Shown here: piece by piece, positions 16,134-23,396 of the stretch
Position numbering within the stretch: the stretch's first letter is position 1
How the letters are laid out: every line of letters begins with the position of its first letter
Source of the DNA: Saccharothrix algeriensis
GTDB taxonomy: Bacteria; Actinomycetota; Actinomycetes; Mycobacteriales; Pseudonocardiaceae
Reading direction: 5' to 3'
Length of the DNA stretch: 64,000 bases
NCBI RefSeq assembly: GCF_016907655.1
Contig: NZ_JAFBCL010000001.1
Span: 4,684,001 to 4,748,000, forward strand
Notes under the pieces: generated by a model
What the model was told of the DNA's origin: nothing
The model's input: the letters and a program-made list of their open reading frames with translations, nothing else
Databases searched by the model: none
Position numbers and translations under genes: made by a program

Positions 16134-17111
16134 TCAGCGCAGGCCCGCCACGTCCAGCAGCAGGTCGACCAGGTCGGCCGGGTCGGCCAGGTCGGCGGGC
16201 AGGCCGCGCGAGGTGAACCACCCCGCGACGTTGCGGACGTCCCGCTCCAGGAACTCCACCCCGCGCGGGTTGGCCGCCACGTCGACCACCTGCGGCAGGT
16301 CGATCAGGACCAGCCTGCCGTCGTGCACCATCAGGTTGAACGCCGACAGGTCGCCGTGCGCGAGCCCGGCCGAGGCCAGCACGCCCAGCGCGTCCACCAG
16401 CTGCCGCCAGAGGTCGAGCAGCTCGTCCGGCCCCGGCCGCAGCTGCGCCAGCCGGGGCGCCGCCGCGCCGTCGGTCCCGACGAACTCCAGCAGCACCTCC
16501 GTGCCCGCCCGCTGCACCGGGTAGGGCACCGGCGCGCCCAGCTGCCAGAGCCGGGCCAGGGCGGCGAACTCGGCCACCGCCCACTGCTCGGCGATCAGGT
16601 TGCGGCCGAACGAGGTGCGGTTCTCCACCGCCCGCATCTCCCGCGACCGCCGCATCCGGCGCCCTTCCAGGTAGCCGGCGTCCCGGTGGAACATCCGGTG
16701 GTCGTTGCTGCGGTACCGCTTGGCGGCCAGCAGGCACGACCGGTCGCCGCCGGGCAGCGCGCGTTCCAGCAGGAAGACGTCCGCCTCCTTGCCGGTCTTC
16801 ACGATGCCCAGGTCCCGGTCGACGGCGGACAGGTCGGTCACCAGCCACTCGGGCCGGGGCTCCGGACCCTGGTCGGCGTCGCCCCAGGTGGACCAGCGGT
16901 CGGCGCCTTCGGGGAGGTCGTCGGCGACCGCGTCCGCGCGCTGCCGGCCGAGCCGGTCGCGCGCCTCCTCGGTCAGCCGCCCGCGCCGGGTGGGGTTGGG
17001 CTCGTCGTCGTCACGGGCACTGCGCCGCTTCGCCCGCCAGTTCAGGTCGTCGGCGTGGTCGAAGGACGCGTCGAAATCGTCGTCGAAAAAGGAACGCTCG
17101 TGCTTGCGCAC
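16134..17111 (-). CDS. RIO-family protein kinase (RIO1-like)
   Basis: Atypical Ser/Thr kinase of 325 residues. After ~95 charged residues the RIO fold begins: IVKTGKEADVFLLER (nucleotide loop), LLAAKRYR (ATP-binding Lys), catalytic loop LAHGDLSAFNLMV, and metal-binding LIDLPQVVDV where eukaryotic RIO1 has IDxxQ. Bacterial RIO proteins are of unknown substrate, so a ribosome-related role is only by analogy. GTG 17109-17111 is preferred over upstream extensions because GGAG lies 8 nt ahead and homologue-like sequence starts here (VRKHERSFFDDDF). A short ORF with a perfect SD precedes it. Confidence 0.88.
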   Translation of the reverse strand: MRKHERSFFDDDFDASFDHADDLNWRAKRRSARDDDEPNPTRRGRLTEEARDRLGRQRADAVADDLPEGADRWSTWGDADQGPEPRPEWLVTDLSAVDRDLGIVKTGKEADVFLLERALPGGDRSCLLAAKRYRSNDHRMFHRDAGYLEGRRMRRSREMRAVENRTSFGRNLIAEQWAVAEFAALARLWQLGAPVPYPVQRAGTEVLLEFVGTDGAAAPRLAQLRPGPDELLDLWRQLVDALGVLASAGLAHGDLSAFNLMVHDGRLVLIDLPQVVDVAANPRGVEFLERDVRNVAGWFTSRGLPADLADPADLVDLLLDVAGLR

Positions 17112-17169
17112 TGGGTGAACTCCAGGAGAAGAGGAGGAGATCGCCCCGCCGGCGCGTGTGGTCGGCGCG

Positions 17170-17226
17170 CTAGGAGATCGGGGCGAGCGGACGGGTCGGC
17201 GCCACGTCCCGGACAGCTGTAGCCAT
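17170..17226 (-). CDS. Possible 18-residue leader peptide upstream of the RIO kinase
   Basis: The minus strand has AGGAGG (complement of 17233-17238), a 6-nt spacer, ATG (17224-17226), 17 further codons and TAG, encoding MATAVRDVAPTRPLAPIS. The SD is stronger than that of most genes here. The ORF ends 58 nt before the kinase GTG. Its last codons lie in CGCCCCG, which can pair with CGGGGCG about 40 nt further on, so translation of the peptide could affect folding of the kinase leader. No homologue is known to me; a chance ORF is possible. Confidence 0.45.
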   Translation of the reverse strand: MATAVRDVAPTRPLAPIS

Positions 17227-17393
17227 CGGGCACCTCCTCGACTCCGCCGCGAAAAACGGCTCCTGAGCACTGCCTCCCCAGCTTGCCGCACCCCCGCCCC
17301 GGCCCACAACCGAATTAATCCCGGGCACGACGGGCGGCGCCCGCGGGTCCGGAGCCCGCCGGTCGGGCACGCGGCCCCGTCGGGCGCGGGGTG

Positions 17394-17530
17394 GCAGGTC
17401 AGGCGCAGGGCCGCAGGTCAGGCGCAGGACCGCAGGTCGGGTGCGGGTCGCGGGCCAGGTGCGGGACCGCGGGCCAGGCGCGAGGGCGGCAGGTCGGGTG
17501 CGGGTCGCGGGCCAGGCGCGACGCGGCAGG
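17394..17530. repeat. Degenerate ~19-bp tandem repeats
   Basis: Repeats of the type CAGGTCAGGCGCAGGRCCG run from about 17394 up to the stop codon of the next minus-strand gene. About six to seven copies with increasing divergence. No gene is recognisable between 17371 and 17530. Confidence 0.65.
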
Positions 17531-18058
17531 TCAGGTGCGGGGCGGCCGGTCCACCCGGTAGCTGCGGCGCCGGCCGAGCCAGGCCGCCTCCAGTTCGCCC
17601 ACCACCAGCGAGTCGTGCCGCAGGACCCGCTCGTCGTGCCACTGCGCGGCCGACCCCGCCGACGCGAGCATCCGCCGCCGGGCCGCGCGGCTGAACCCCA
17701 CCAGCGCCGCCAGCGCGGCCTCCACCTCGGCCGGCCGCAGCGGCAGGGGCGCGGCCGGCGCCGGGAGCCGCAGCGGCACGCCGGAGAACGTGGCCGTCGT
17801 CCGCAGGTCCTGGGCCAGCTGGTGCTCGACGGCCTCGGCGTTGCCCTGGAGCGCCCCCAGCCCGGACGCGGCGAGCCGCAGCCCCAGCAGCCGCGCGACG
17901 CACAACCCGGCCCACACGCGCTTCAACGTCTCCGACGCGGCCAGGGGCTCGGGCCCGGCCAGCTCCTCGGTGATGCGGTGCAGCGCGGCGGGGGTGATCG
18001 AGTCGTCTTCCGACTTCTCGTCTTCGGCGGCGGCGGGTGTGTCGGGGCTCACTCGCAC
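17531..18058 (-). CDS. Hypothetical protein, 175 residues
   Basis: I do not recognise a family. The chain is acidic at the N-terminus, mostly helical by composition (LHRITEELAGPEPLAASETLKRVWAGLC), Ala/Leu-rich in the middle, and ends in a basic segment (WLGRRRSYRVDRPPRT). No signal peptide or membrane segment is evident. GTG 18058 or GTG 18052 could start it; no SD is visible. A perfect 15-bp palindrome lies 15 bp upstream of 18058. Codon pattern (strong third-position GC) supports real coding. Confidence 0.65.
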   Translation of the reverse strand: MRVSPDTPAAAEDEKSEDDSITPAALHRITEELAGPEPLAASETLKRVWAGLCVARLLGLRLAASGLGALQGNAEAVEHQLAQDLRTTATFSGVPLRLPAPAAPLPLRPAEVEAALAALVGFSRAARRRMLASAGSAAQWHDERVLRHDSLVVGELEAAWLGRRRSYRVDRPPRT

Positions 18059-18072
18059 AGTGTGGCAGCGGC

Positions 18073-18087
18073 GTCACCAGTGGTGAC
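18073..18087. promoter_or_regulatory. Palindrome GTCACCAGTGGTGAC, candidate operator
   Basis: Perfect inverted repeat GTCACC-AGT-GGTGAC, located 15 bp upstream of the 175-residue gene and downstream of the GlxA regulator on the same strand. Its position over the expected promoter suggests an operator for a dimeric repressor or activator. The cognate protein is unknown. Confidence 0.45.
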
Positions 18088-18130
18088 TCAGGCGCTGCGC
18101 TGCGTCATGCTTTTGGCGGCTCCGGTTCCC

Positions 18131-19063
18131 TCATCCATGCGAGAACGACCGCCGGTAGTCCTTGGGGGCGACACCGACCACTGCGTTGAAGTGGTGACGC
18201 AGCAGCGCGGCCGTGGCGAAACCGCAACGGTGCGCGACGGCCTCCACGCTCAGCCGCGTCTCCTCCAGCAGCTGGCGCGCGCGCAGCACCCGCTGGGTGA
18301 CCAGCCAGCGGTGCGGGGTGGTGCCGGTCTCGGCGGCGAAGCGGCGCGCGAAGGTCCGCTCGGACATCCGCGCGTGCGCGGCCAGGCTCGCGACCGTGTG
18401 CTCGACGTCCAGCCGGTCGAGCATCCACGCCAGCGTCGGCTGGAGGCTGTCGGCGCGGACGGTGGTGGGCCGGATGAACTGGCGCTGCCCGCCGTCCCGC
18501 TGCGGCGTGACGACCATGCGCCGCGCGATGGCGGTCGCCACGGCCGCGCCCAGCTCCCGGCGGACCAGGTGCAGGCAGGCGTCGATGCCCGCCGCCGTGC
18601 CCGCGCTGGTGATCACGTCGCCCTCGTCCACGAACAGCACGTCCGGGTCGACGCGCGCCGAGGGGAAGCGCTCCGCCAGCTCGTCGGCGTGCTGCCAGTG
18701 CGTGGTGCAGCGCAGGCCGTCCAGCCGGCCCGCCGCGCCGAGCACGAACGAGCCGGTGCACACCGACAGCAGCGTGCGCGCCCCCGCGACGGCGTCGAGC
18801 AGGGCGCGCGGGTACTCGTCGCGGATCGTGATCGCGGGCACCGCGACCAGGTCGGCGGTGGCCAGCGCGTCCAGGCCGTGGTCGGGCACCAGCGACGCGC
18901 CCACGCTGGTGCGCACCGGCTCGCCGGGGCGCTCGCCGCACACCCGGAAGTCCAGCCGCGGGACGCCCTCGTCGGAGCGGTCGACGGCGAAGACCTCGCA
19001 GATCACGCCGAACTCGAACGGCGCGAGGCCGTCGACCACCGGTACCGCCACTGAGGTGAGCAC
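18131..19063 (-). CDS. GlxA-type AraC-family transcriptional regulator
   Basis: A DJ-1/PfpI-like N-terminal domain fused to a C-terminal AraC HTH, the AdpA/GlxA architecture; 310 residues against ~400 for AdpA. The N-domain shows VDGLAPFEFGVICEVF and the nucleophile-elbow-like LLSVCTGSFVLGAAG. The C-domain shows MSERTFARRFAAETGTTPHRWL and the signature VEAVAHRCGFATAALLRHHFNAVVGVAPKDYRR. GTG 19063 is 6 nt after TAGGGT (minus strand), a leaderless start. It is divergent from a small membrane-protein gene across 85 bp containing an imperfect palindrome that is a good autoregulatory site. Confidence 0.9.
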   Translation of the reverse strand: MLTSVAVPVVDGLAPFEFGVICEVFAVDRSDEGVPRLDFRVCGERPGEPVRTSVGASLVPDHGLDALATADLVAVPAITIRDEYPRALLDAVAGARTLLSVCTGSFVLGAAGRLDGLRCTTHWQHADELAERFPSARVDPDVLFVDEGDVITSAGTAAGIDACLHLVRRELGAAVATAIARRMVVTPQRDGGQRQFIRPTTVRADSLQPTLAWMLDRLDVEHTVASLAAHARMSERTFARRFAAETGTTPHRWLVTQRVLRARQLLEETRLSVEAVAHRCGFATAALLRHHFNAVVGVAPKDYRRSFSHG

Positions 19064-19076
19064 GCCGACACCCTAC

Positions 19077-19117
19077 TGGCAGGATTTTGACGAACAACGG
19101 CACAACTGCCAATTGTG
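19077..19117. promoter_or_regulatory. Operator-like inverted repeats in the GlxA divergent promoter
   Basis: CACAACTGCCAATTGTG at 19101-19117 is a near-perfect 17-bp palindrome. It overlaps TTGTGG (19113-19118), the likely -35 of the rightward gene, with CATAGT 17 nt on at 19136. TGGCAG at 19077-19082 and CTGCCA at 19106-19111 form a second inverted pair. TGGCAGGATT at 19077 differs by one base from the AdpA consensus TGGCSNGWWY. Confidence 0.5.
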
Positions 19118-19148
19118 GCGGTTTCTTGTCGGTCGCATAGTTGCTGCC

Positions 19149-19385
19149 ATGATCGCGCTCATCACCGCAGCAGTCGTCGTGGCGCTGGTCGTCTACGGCC
19201 TGGAACGCAACCACCGCCGGAACCGCCCGGGGGTGCGGCTCGCGGGCAGCCACGCCTTCGAGGACCGGGACGCGGCCCGCGTGGCGGCCGAACTGCGCGC
19301 CGCCGCCGCTCACGAGGCGCCCCGACCGCGCCCGACCGCACCCGAACCGCGGTGCGCCGGAGCGGTGCGGACCAGGTCGGCGTAG
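19149..19385 (+). CDS. Small single-pass membrane protein, 78 residues
   Basis: Hydrophobic N-terminal helix (IALITAAVVVALVVYGLE, residues 2-19) followed by a basic juxtamembrane segment (RNHRRNRP) and an Ala/Arg/Pro-rich cytoplasmic-type tail. Function unknown. ATG 19149 is 7 nt after CATAGT, so the transcript looks leaderless. It diverges from the GlxA regulator and could be a target of it. The C-terminal third is compositionally poor, and the following ~140 bp to 19528 hold only degenerate GAACCCCGG-type repeats. Confidence 0.6.
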   Translation: MIALITAAVVVALVVYGLERNHRRNRPGVRLAGSHAFEDRDAARVAAELRAAAAHEAPRPRPTAPEPRCAGAVRTRSA

Positions 19386-19528
19386 CCGGGCGCGAACCCC
19401 TGCCCCGAACCCGGCCGTGAACCCCCGTCCCGAGACCTCGACCCGAAGCCCGGCGGTGACACCCCGGCCGCGGGCCCTCGACCTGAACCCCGGCTGCAGA
19501 CCCCGACCGCGAACCCGGCTGCGGGCCC

Positions 19529-20260
19529 TCAGACGACCAGGTCCAGCGCCCGCTCCCCGGTGGGCTCCAGCCGCAGGCCGGCCGCGGCGGCGATCCGCAC
19601 CAGCGACCGGACGGAGTTCGCCCCGGCCCGCGACCGCACGATCGCGCGGGCCAGCAACCCCTTGTGCGCCTTGTTGAAGTGGCTGACCGCCTGCCGGCGG
19701 CCGGCGGCGTCCTCGGTGACCACCCGGACGGTGACGGCGTGCGGGAGCTTCGCGAGCGACGAGTACGGCGCCGACCGCAGGTCGATCACCTCGACCCCGG
19801 CCAGCGCCGGGCCGAGCACGGGGCGCCACAGCGCGCCCAGCGGCCCGACCGAGGGCAGCGCGCTGCCGCCGGACAGCCGGTAGGCCGGGATCGGGTCCCC
19901 GCCGCGGACGACGCCGAACAGGGCGGAGGCGACCGCGAGCCGCTCGGCGGCCCGCGAGCGCTCGGCCCTGGTCAGCGTCTTCAGGTCCAGGTTGTCGTAG
20001 AGCACGCCGGTGTAGCGGTCGAGCGCCGGCGTCGTCGGCGAGGTGCGCAGCTCGGCGTTGCGCCGCACCTCCGACGCCTGGCGCTCGGACAGCCCGAGGG
20101 CGGCCAGGCTCGCCGGCACGTCGGCGGAGAGGTCGACCAGGGCGTCGACCAGCTTCGCCCGCACCGGGTTCAGCTCCGGGTGCGCCAGGCGGTCGAGGTC
20201 CAGGGGCGCGCCGCGGCCCCCGATCGCCTTGGTCTCCGACGGGGGCAGCAGCACCAGCAC
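19529..20260 (-). CDS. yaaA: YaaA family peroxide-stress protein
   Basis: DUF328/UPF0246 protein of 243 residues, linked in E. coli to limiting free iron during peroxide stress. Family features: LLPPSETK at the N-terminus, RYTGVLYDNLD, the region around ALFGVVRGGDPIPAYRLSGG, IDLRSAPYSSL, and SHFNKAHKGLLAR near the C-terminus. GTG 20260 follows TAGGCT (complement of 20269-20274) by 8 nt. It stands alone, and the VOC gene begins on the same strand upstream. Confidence 0.93.
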   Translation of the reverse strand: MLVLLPPSETKAIGGRGAPLDLDRLAHPELNPVRAKLVDALVDLSADVPASLAALGLSERQASEVRRNAELRTSPTTPALDRYTGVLYDNLDLKTLTRAERSRAAERLAVASALFGVVRGGDPIPAYRLSGGSALPSVGPLGALWRPVLGPALAGVEVIDLRSAPYSSLAKLPHAVTVRVVTEDAAGRRQAVSHFNKAHKGLLARAIVRSRAGANSVRSLVRIAAAAGLRLEPTGERALDLVV

Positions 20261-20321
20261 GACCCGGGAGCCTAGTGCGCCGGCCGGCGCCGCCCCGACC
20301 GAGGCGGGGCGGCGGCGGGCG

Positions 20322-20672
20322 TCACCCGGGCTGGCCGATGCAGAACTGGTTGCCCTCCGGGTCCGCCAGCACCGTCCACGTCAACCCCGGCACGGTGTGC
20401 TCGGCCACCTCCGTCGCGCCCAGCCCCACCAGCCGGGCCACCTCCGCCGCCCGGTCCGCCACGTGGGCGTCGAAGTGCAGCCGGTTCTTGCCCGGCGTCG
20501 GGTCCTCCACGCGCTGCAGCCCCAGCTGCACCCCGCCCTCGGCGGTCGGCGCGAGGACGAGGAACTCGCCCCAGTCGTGCTGCACCTGCGTCCCCAACGC
20601 CTTGCTCCAGAAGTCGGCGAGCTTCTGCGGGTCCGCGGTGTCGATGGTGATCATCCCGATCGTGAGCGTCAT
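20322..20672 (-). CDS. VOC (glyoxalase/bleomycin-resistance) superfamily protein
   Basis: A 116-residue single VOC module with paired beta-alpha-beta-beta-beta units: TIGMITIDTADPQKLADFWSK, FLVLAPT, HFDAHVADRAAEVARLVGLG and the terminal TWTVLADPEGNQFCIGQ, where the DPEGNxFC motif supplies a metal-ligand-type residue. Substrate cannot be told. ATG 20670-20672 is chosen; a much longer frame upstream is antisense to proS. The stop is 61 nt upstream of the YaaA start, so the two could share a transcript. Confidence 0.88.
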   Translation of the reverse strand: MTLTIGMITIDTADPQKLADFWSKALGTQVQHDWGEFLVLAPTAEGGVQLGLQRVEDPTPGKNRLHFDAHVADRAAEVARLVGLGATEVAEHTVPGLTWTVLADPEGNQFCIGQPG

Positions 20673-20822
20673 GCCCGGGACGCTAGTCGCGACCACCGAC
20701 AATCCGGGGGGCGCCGACGCCCGCCCCGCCCCCCCGCCGCGGACCGGCCGGAACCCGTTGGAACCGGCCGGGCGCTGTTCACTACCCTTTCCGGACAACC
20801 CGCGCCACGAGGAGCACCCACC

Positions 20823-22571
20823 GTGATCACGAGGATGTCGTCGCTGTTCCTGCGCACCCTGCGCGAGGACCCGGCCGACGCCGAGGTACCCAGCCACAAG
20901 CTGCTGGTCCGCGCCGGCTACGTCCGCCGCGTCGCGCCGGGCGGGTACTCGTGGCTGCCGTTGGGGCTGCGCGTGCTGCGCAACGTCGAGCGGGTCGTGC
21001 GCGAGGAGATGGACGCGATCGGCGCGCAGGAGATCCACTTCCCCGCGCTGCTGCCCCGGGAGCCCTACGAGGCGACCGACCGGTGGACCGAGTACGGGCC
21101 GAACCTGTTCCGCCTCAAGGACCGCAAGGGCGCCGACTACCTGCTCGGGCCCACGCACGAGGAGCTGTTCGCGCTCACCGTGAAGGGCGAGTACTCGTCC
21201 TACAAGGACTACCCGGTCACGCTCTACCAGGTCCAGACCAAGTACCGGGACGAGGCGCGCCCCCGCGCGGGCATCCTGCGCGGCCGGGAGTTCGTGATGA
21301 AGGACTCCTACTCCTTCGACCTCACCGACGAGGGCCTGGCGGAGTCCTACCGGCGGCACCGCGAGGCTTACATCCGCATCTTCGACCGGCTGGGCCTGGA
21401 GTACGTGATCGTCTCCGCCACCTCCGGCGCGATGGGCGGCTCGGCCTCGGAGGAGTTCCTGGCGGTCACGCCGACCGGCGAGGACACCTTCGTGCGCAGC
21501 ACGGAGTCGGACTACGCGGCGAACGTCGAGGCCGTCGCGACGCCCGCGCCCGCCGAGCAGGACGTCGAGGGCAAGCCCGCGGCGCAGGTCCACCACACGC
21601 CCGGCACGCCGACCATCGAGTCCCTGGTCGACTTCCTCGGCGCCGCCGGCCTGGGCCGCTCGTTCACCGCGGCGGACACCCTGAAGAACGTCCTGGTGAA
21701 GCTGGCCCACCCGGGGCAGCCCGAGCCGGAGCTGCTGGCGATCGGCGTGCCCGGCGACCGCGAGGTGGACTTCAAGCGGCTGGAGGCGGCCGTCGCGCCC
21801 GCCGAGGTGTCCATGCTGGACGAGGCCGACTTCGCCCGGAACCCGTTCCTGGTCAAGGGCTACATCGGGCCGGGCGCGCTGCAGGCCAACGGCGTGCGCT
21901 ACCTGGTCGACCCGCGCGTGGTGCGCGGCACGGCCTGGGTGACCGGCGCCGACAAGGCCGACCACCACGTGGTGGACCTGGTGCAGGGCCGCGACTTCAC
22001 GCCCGACGGCGTGATCGACGTGGCCGAGGTCCGCGAGGGCGACCCGTCGCCGGACGGCCGGGGCGTGCTGGTCGCCGCGCGCGGCATCGAGATCGGCCAC
22101 ATCTTCCAGCTGGGCCGCAAGTACGCGGACGCGTTCGGGCTCGACGCCCTGGGCCCGGACGGCAAGCCCGTCCGCGTCACCATGGGCTCCTACGGCGTCG
22201 GCGTGTCCCGCCTGGTGGCGGTGATCGCCGAGCAGAGCCACGACGAGCGCGGCCTGATCTGGCCCCGCAACGTGGCGCCCGCCGACGTGCACGTGGTGGT
22301 GGCGGGCAAGGACGAGGCGCTGCTCGCGGGCGGCGAGAAGGTGGCGGGCGAGCTGTCGTCGGCGGGCCTGCGGGTGCTGCTGGACGACCGCAAGGCCAGC
22401 CCCGGCGTGAAGTTCGCCGACGCGGAGCTGATCGGCGTGCCGACGATCCTGGTGGTGGGCCGCGGGCTGGCCAACGGCCTGGTGGAGGTCAAGGACCGCC
22501 GCTCGGGCGAGCGGGTGGAGGTGCCGGTGGACGAGGCCGTGCGGCACCTGCTGGACACCGTCCGCGGCTGA
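20823..22571 (+). CDS. proS: Prolyl-tRNA synthetase (bacterial type)
   Basis: Charges tRNA-Pro. The 582 residues follow the class-II bacterial plan: motif 1 around GGYSWLPLGLRVLRNVERV, motif 2 YRDEARPRAGILRGREFVMKDSYSF, the inserted YbaK-type editing domain at ~230-395 (TLKNVLVKLAHP, GVPGDREVDFKRLE, VDPRVVRG), motif 3 GSYGVGVSRLVAVIAEQ, then the anticodon-binding domain (VLLDDRKASPGVKFADAELIG). GTG 20823 has GAGGAG 8 nt upstream. A convergent hairpin follows. Confidence 0.97.
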   Translation: MITRMSSLFLRTLREDPADAEVPSHKLLVRAGYVRRVAPGGYSWLPLGLRVLRNVERVVREEMDAIGAQEIHFPALLPREPYEATDRWTEYGPNLFRLKDRKGADYLLGPTHEELFALTVKGEYSSYKDYPVTLYQVQTKYRDEARPRAGILRGREFVMKDSYSFDLTDEGLAESYRRHREAYIRIFDRLGLEYVIVSATSGAMGGSASEEFLAVTPTGEDTFVRSTESDYAANVEAVATPAPAEQDVEGKPAAQVHHTPGTPTIESLVDFLGAAGLGRSFTAADTLKNVLVKLAHPGQPEPELLAIGVPGDREVDFKRLEAAVAPAEVSMLDEADFARNPFLVKGYIGPGALQANGVRYLVDPRVVRGTAWVTGADKADHHVVDLVQGRDFTPDGVIDVAEVREGDPSPDGRGVLVAARGIEIGHIFQLGRKYADAFGLDALGPDGKPVRVTMGSYGVGVSRLVAVIAEQSHDERGLIWPRNVAPADVHVVVAGKDEALLAGGEKVAGELSSAGLRVLLDDRKASPGVKFADAELIGVPTILVVGRGLANGLVEVKDRRSGERVEVPVDEAVRHLLDTVRG

Positions 22572-22587
22572 CGCCCCGGCGTCGGCG

Positions 22588-22609
22588 GGCCGCTCCCCGG
22601 GGGGCGGCC
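22588..22609. terminator. Bidirectional terminator between proS and the HAD gene
   Basis: GGCCGCTCCC pairs with the GGG...GCGGCC side to give a ~10-bp stem (one G-T pair) within the 48-bp space separating convergent genes. It would serve both strands. Confidence 0.5.
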
Positions 22610-22619
22610 ACCGGTCCGG

Positions 22620-23303
22620 TCAGCGCTCGAGCACCGCGGCCACCACGGCGGAGGTGTCGGACAGGTCCTCCAGCACCACGTGCGCCCCGGCGGCGCGCAG
22701 CTCGGCGGCGGTGCTGCGCCCGGTGGCCACGCCGATCGCGTGGGCGCCGTGGTGCAGGGCCGCGTCCACGTCGTGCGGCGTGTCGCCGATGACGACGGCC
22801 TCGAACCGCCTGCCGTGCTTGGCCGAGGCCAGCCGGACGGCCTCCAGCACCAGCTCCGGCCGGTGCTCGGAGAGCGAGCCGTAGCCGCCGATGCCGAAGT
22901 CGACGTGCTCGTCCAGCCCGAACGCCGCCAGCTTGTGCCGGGCGATCTCCACCAGGTTCCCGGTGACCAGCGACTGCACCACGTCCTCCCGCGCGGCCAG
23001 CGCCACCAGCGCCTCGGCTGCGCCGGGCAGGGCGTGCCCGCGCACCGGCAGCTCGGCGCGCTCCCGCGTCGCCACGTCGACCAGCTCGGCGTGCAGCCGG
23101 CCGATCAGCTCCTCGGTCGGCTCCAGGTCGTGCAGCTCCAGCAGCTCCAGGGTGATCGAGCGCTCGGTGCGGCCGGCGAAGCTGGGCGTCCGCACCAGGT
23201 CGAGCCCCGTGGTCGCATGCAGCGCCGTGCGGTACCAGCTGTGGCCGAGGCCGCGCGCGTCGATCAGCGTCAAGTCGATGTCCCACAGCACCAGCGTGTT
23301 CAC
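22620..23303 (-). CDS. HAD-superfamily hydrolase (phosphoglycolate phosphatase-like)
   Basis: A 227-residue haloacid-dehalogenase phosphatase with an alpha-helical cap between motifs I and II. Motif I is LWDIDLTLID (Asp nucleophile ~8 and general acid ~10), motif II SLVTGN, motif III lysine in ASAKHGRRF, motif IV VIGDTPHDVDAA. Physiological substrate unknown; members act on phosphoglycolate, pyrophosphate or nucleotides. GTG 23303 has GAGGA 6 nt upstream. Confidence 0.9.
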   Translation of the reverse strand: MNTLVLWDIDLTLIDARGLGHSWYRTALHATTGLDLVRTPSFAGRTERSITLELLELHDLEPTEELIGRLHAELVDVATRERAELPVRGHALPGAAEALVALAAREDVVQSLVTGNLVEIARHKLAAFGLDEHVDFGIGGYGSLSEHRPELVLEAVRLASAKHGRRFEAVVIGDTPHDVDAALHHGAHAIGVATGRSTAAELRAAGAHVVLEDLSDTSAVVAAVLER

Positions 23304-23376
23304 GGCACGTCCTCGGGATCGGGTTCGGGTGCGCCCGCGCCGGGCGGGCGCGGGCGTCGGGTGGTCCGGGGTGGAC

Positions 23377-23394
23377 GGTCCCCGGCCGGGGACC
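23377..23394 (-). terminator. 18-bp perfect palindrome after the GYG-repeat gene
   Basis: GGTCCCCGGCCGGGGACC, self-complementary throughout, begins 3 nt past the stop of the minus-strand gene. A second GC-rich hairpin (CCCGCGCC/GGGCGCGGG) lies just beyond at about 23330-23352. Together they look like a tandem terminator. Confidence 0.6.
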
Positions 23395-23396
23395 CG

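Noticed and set aside
17170..17370. 66-codon version of the leader ORF
   Set aside because: The upstream part has no SD and low-complexity sequence; the internal ATG with AGGAGG is much better supported.
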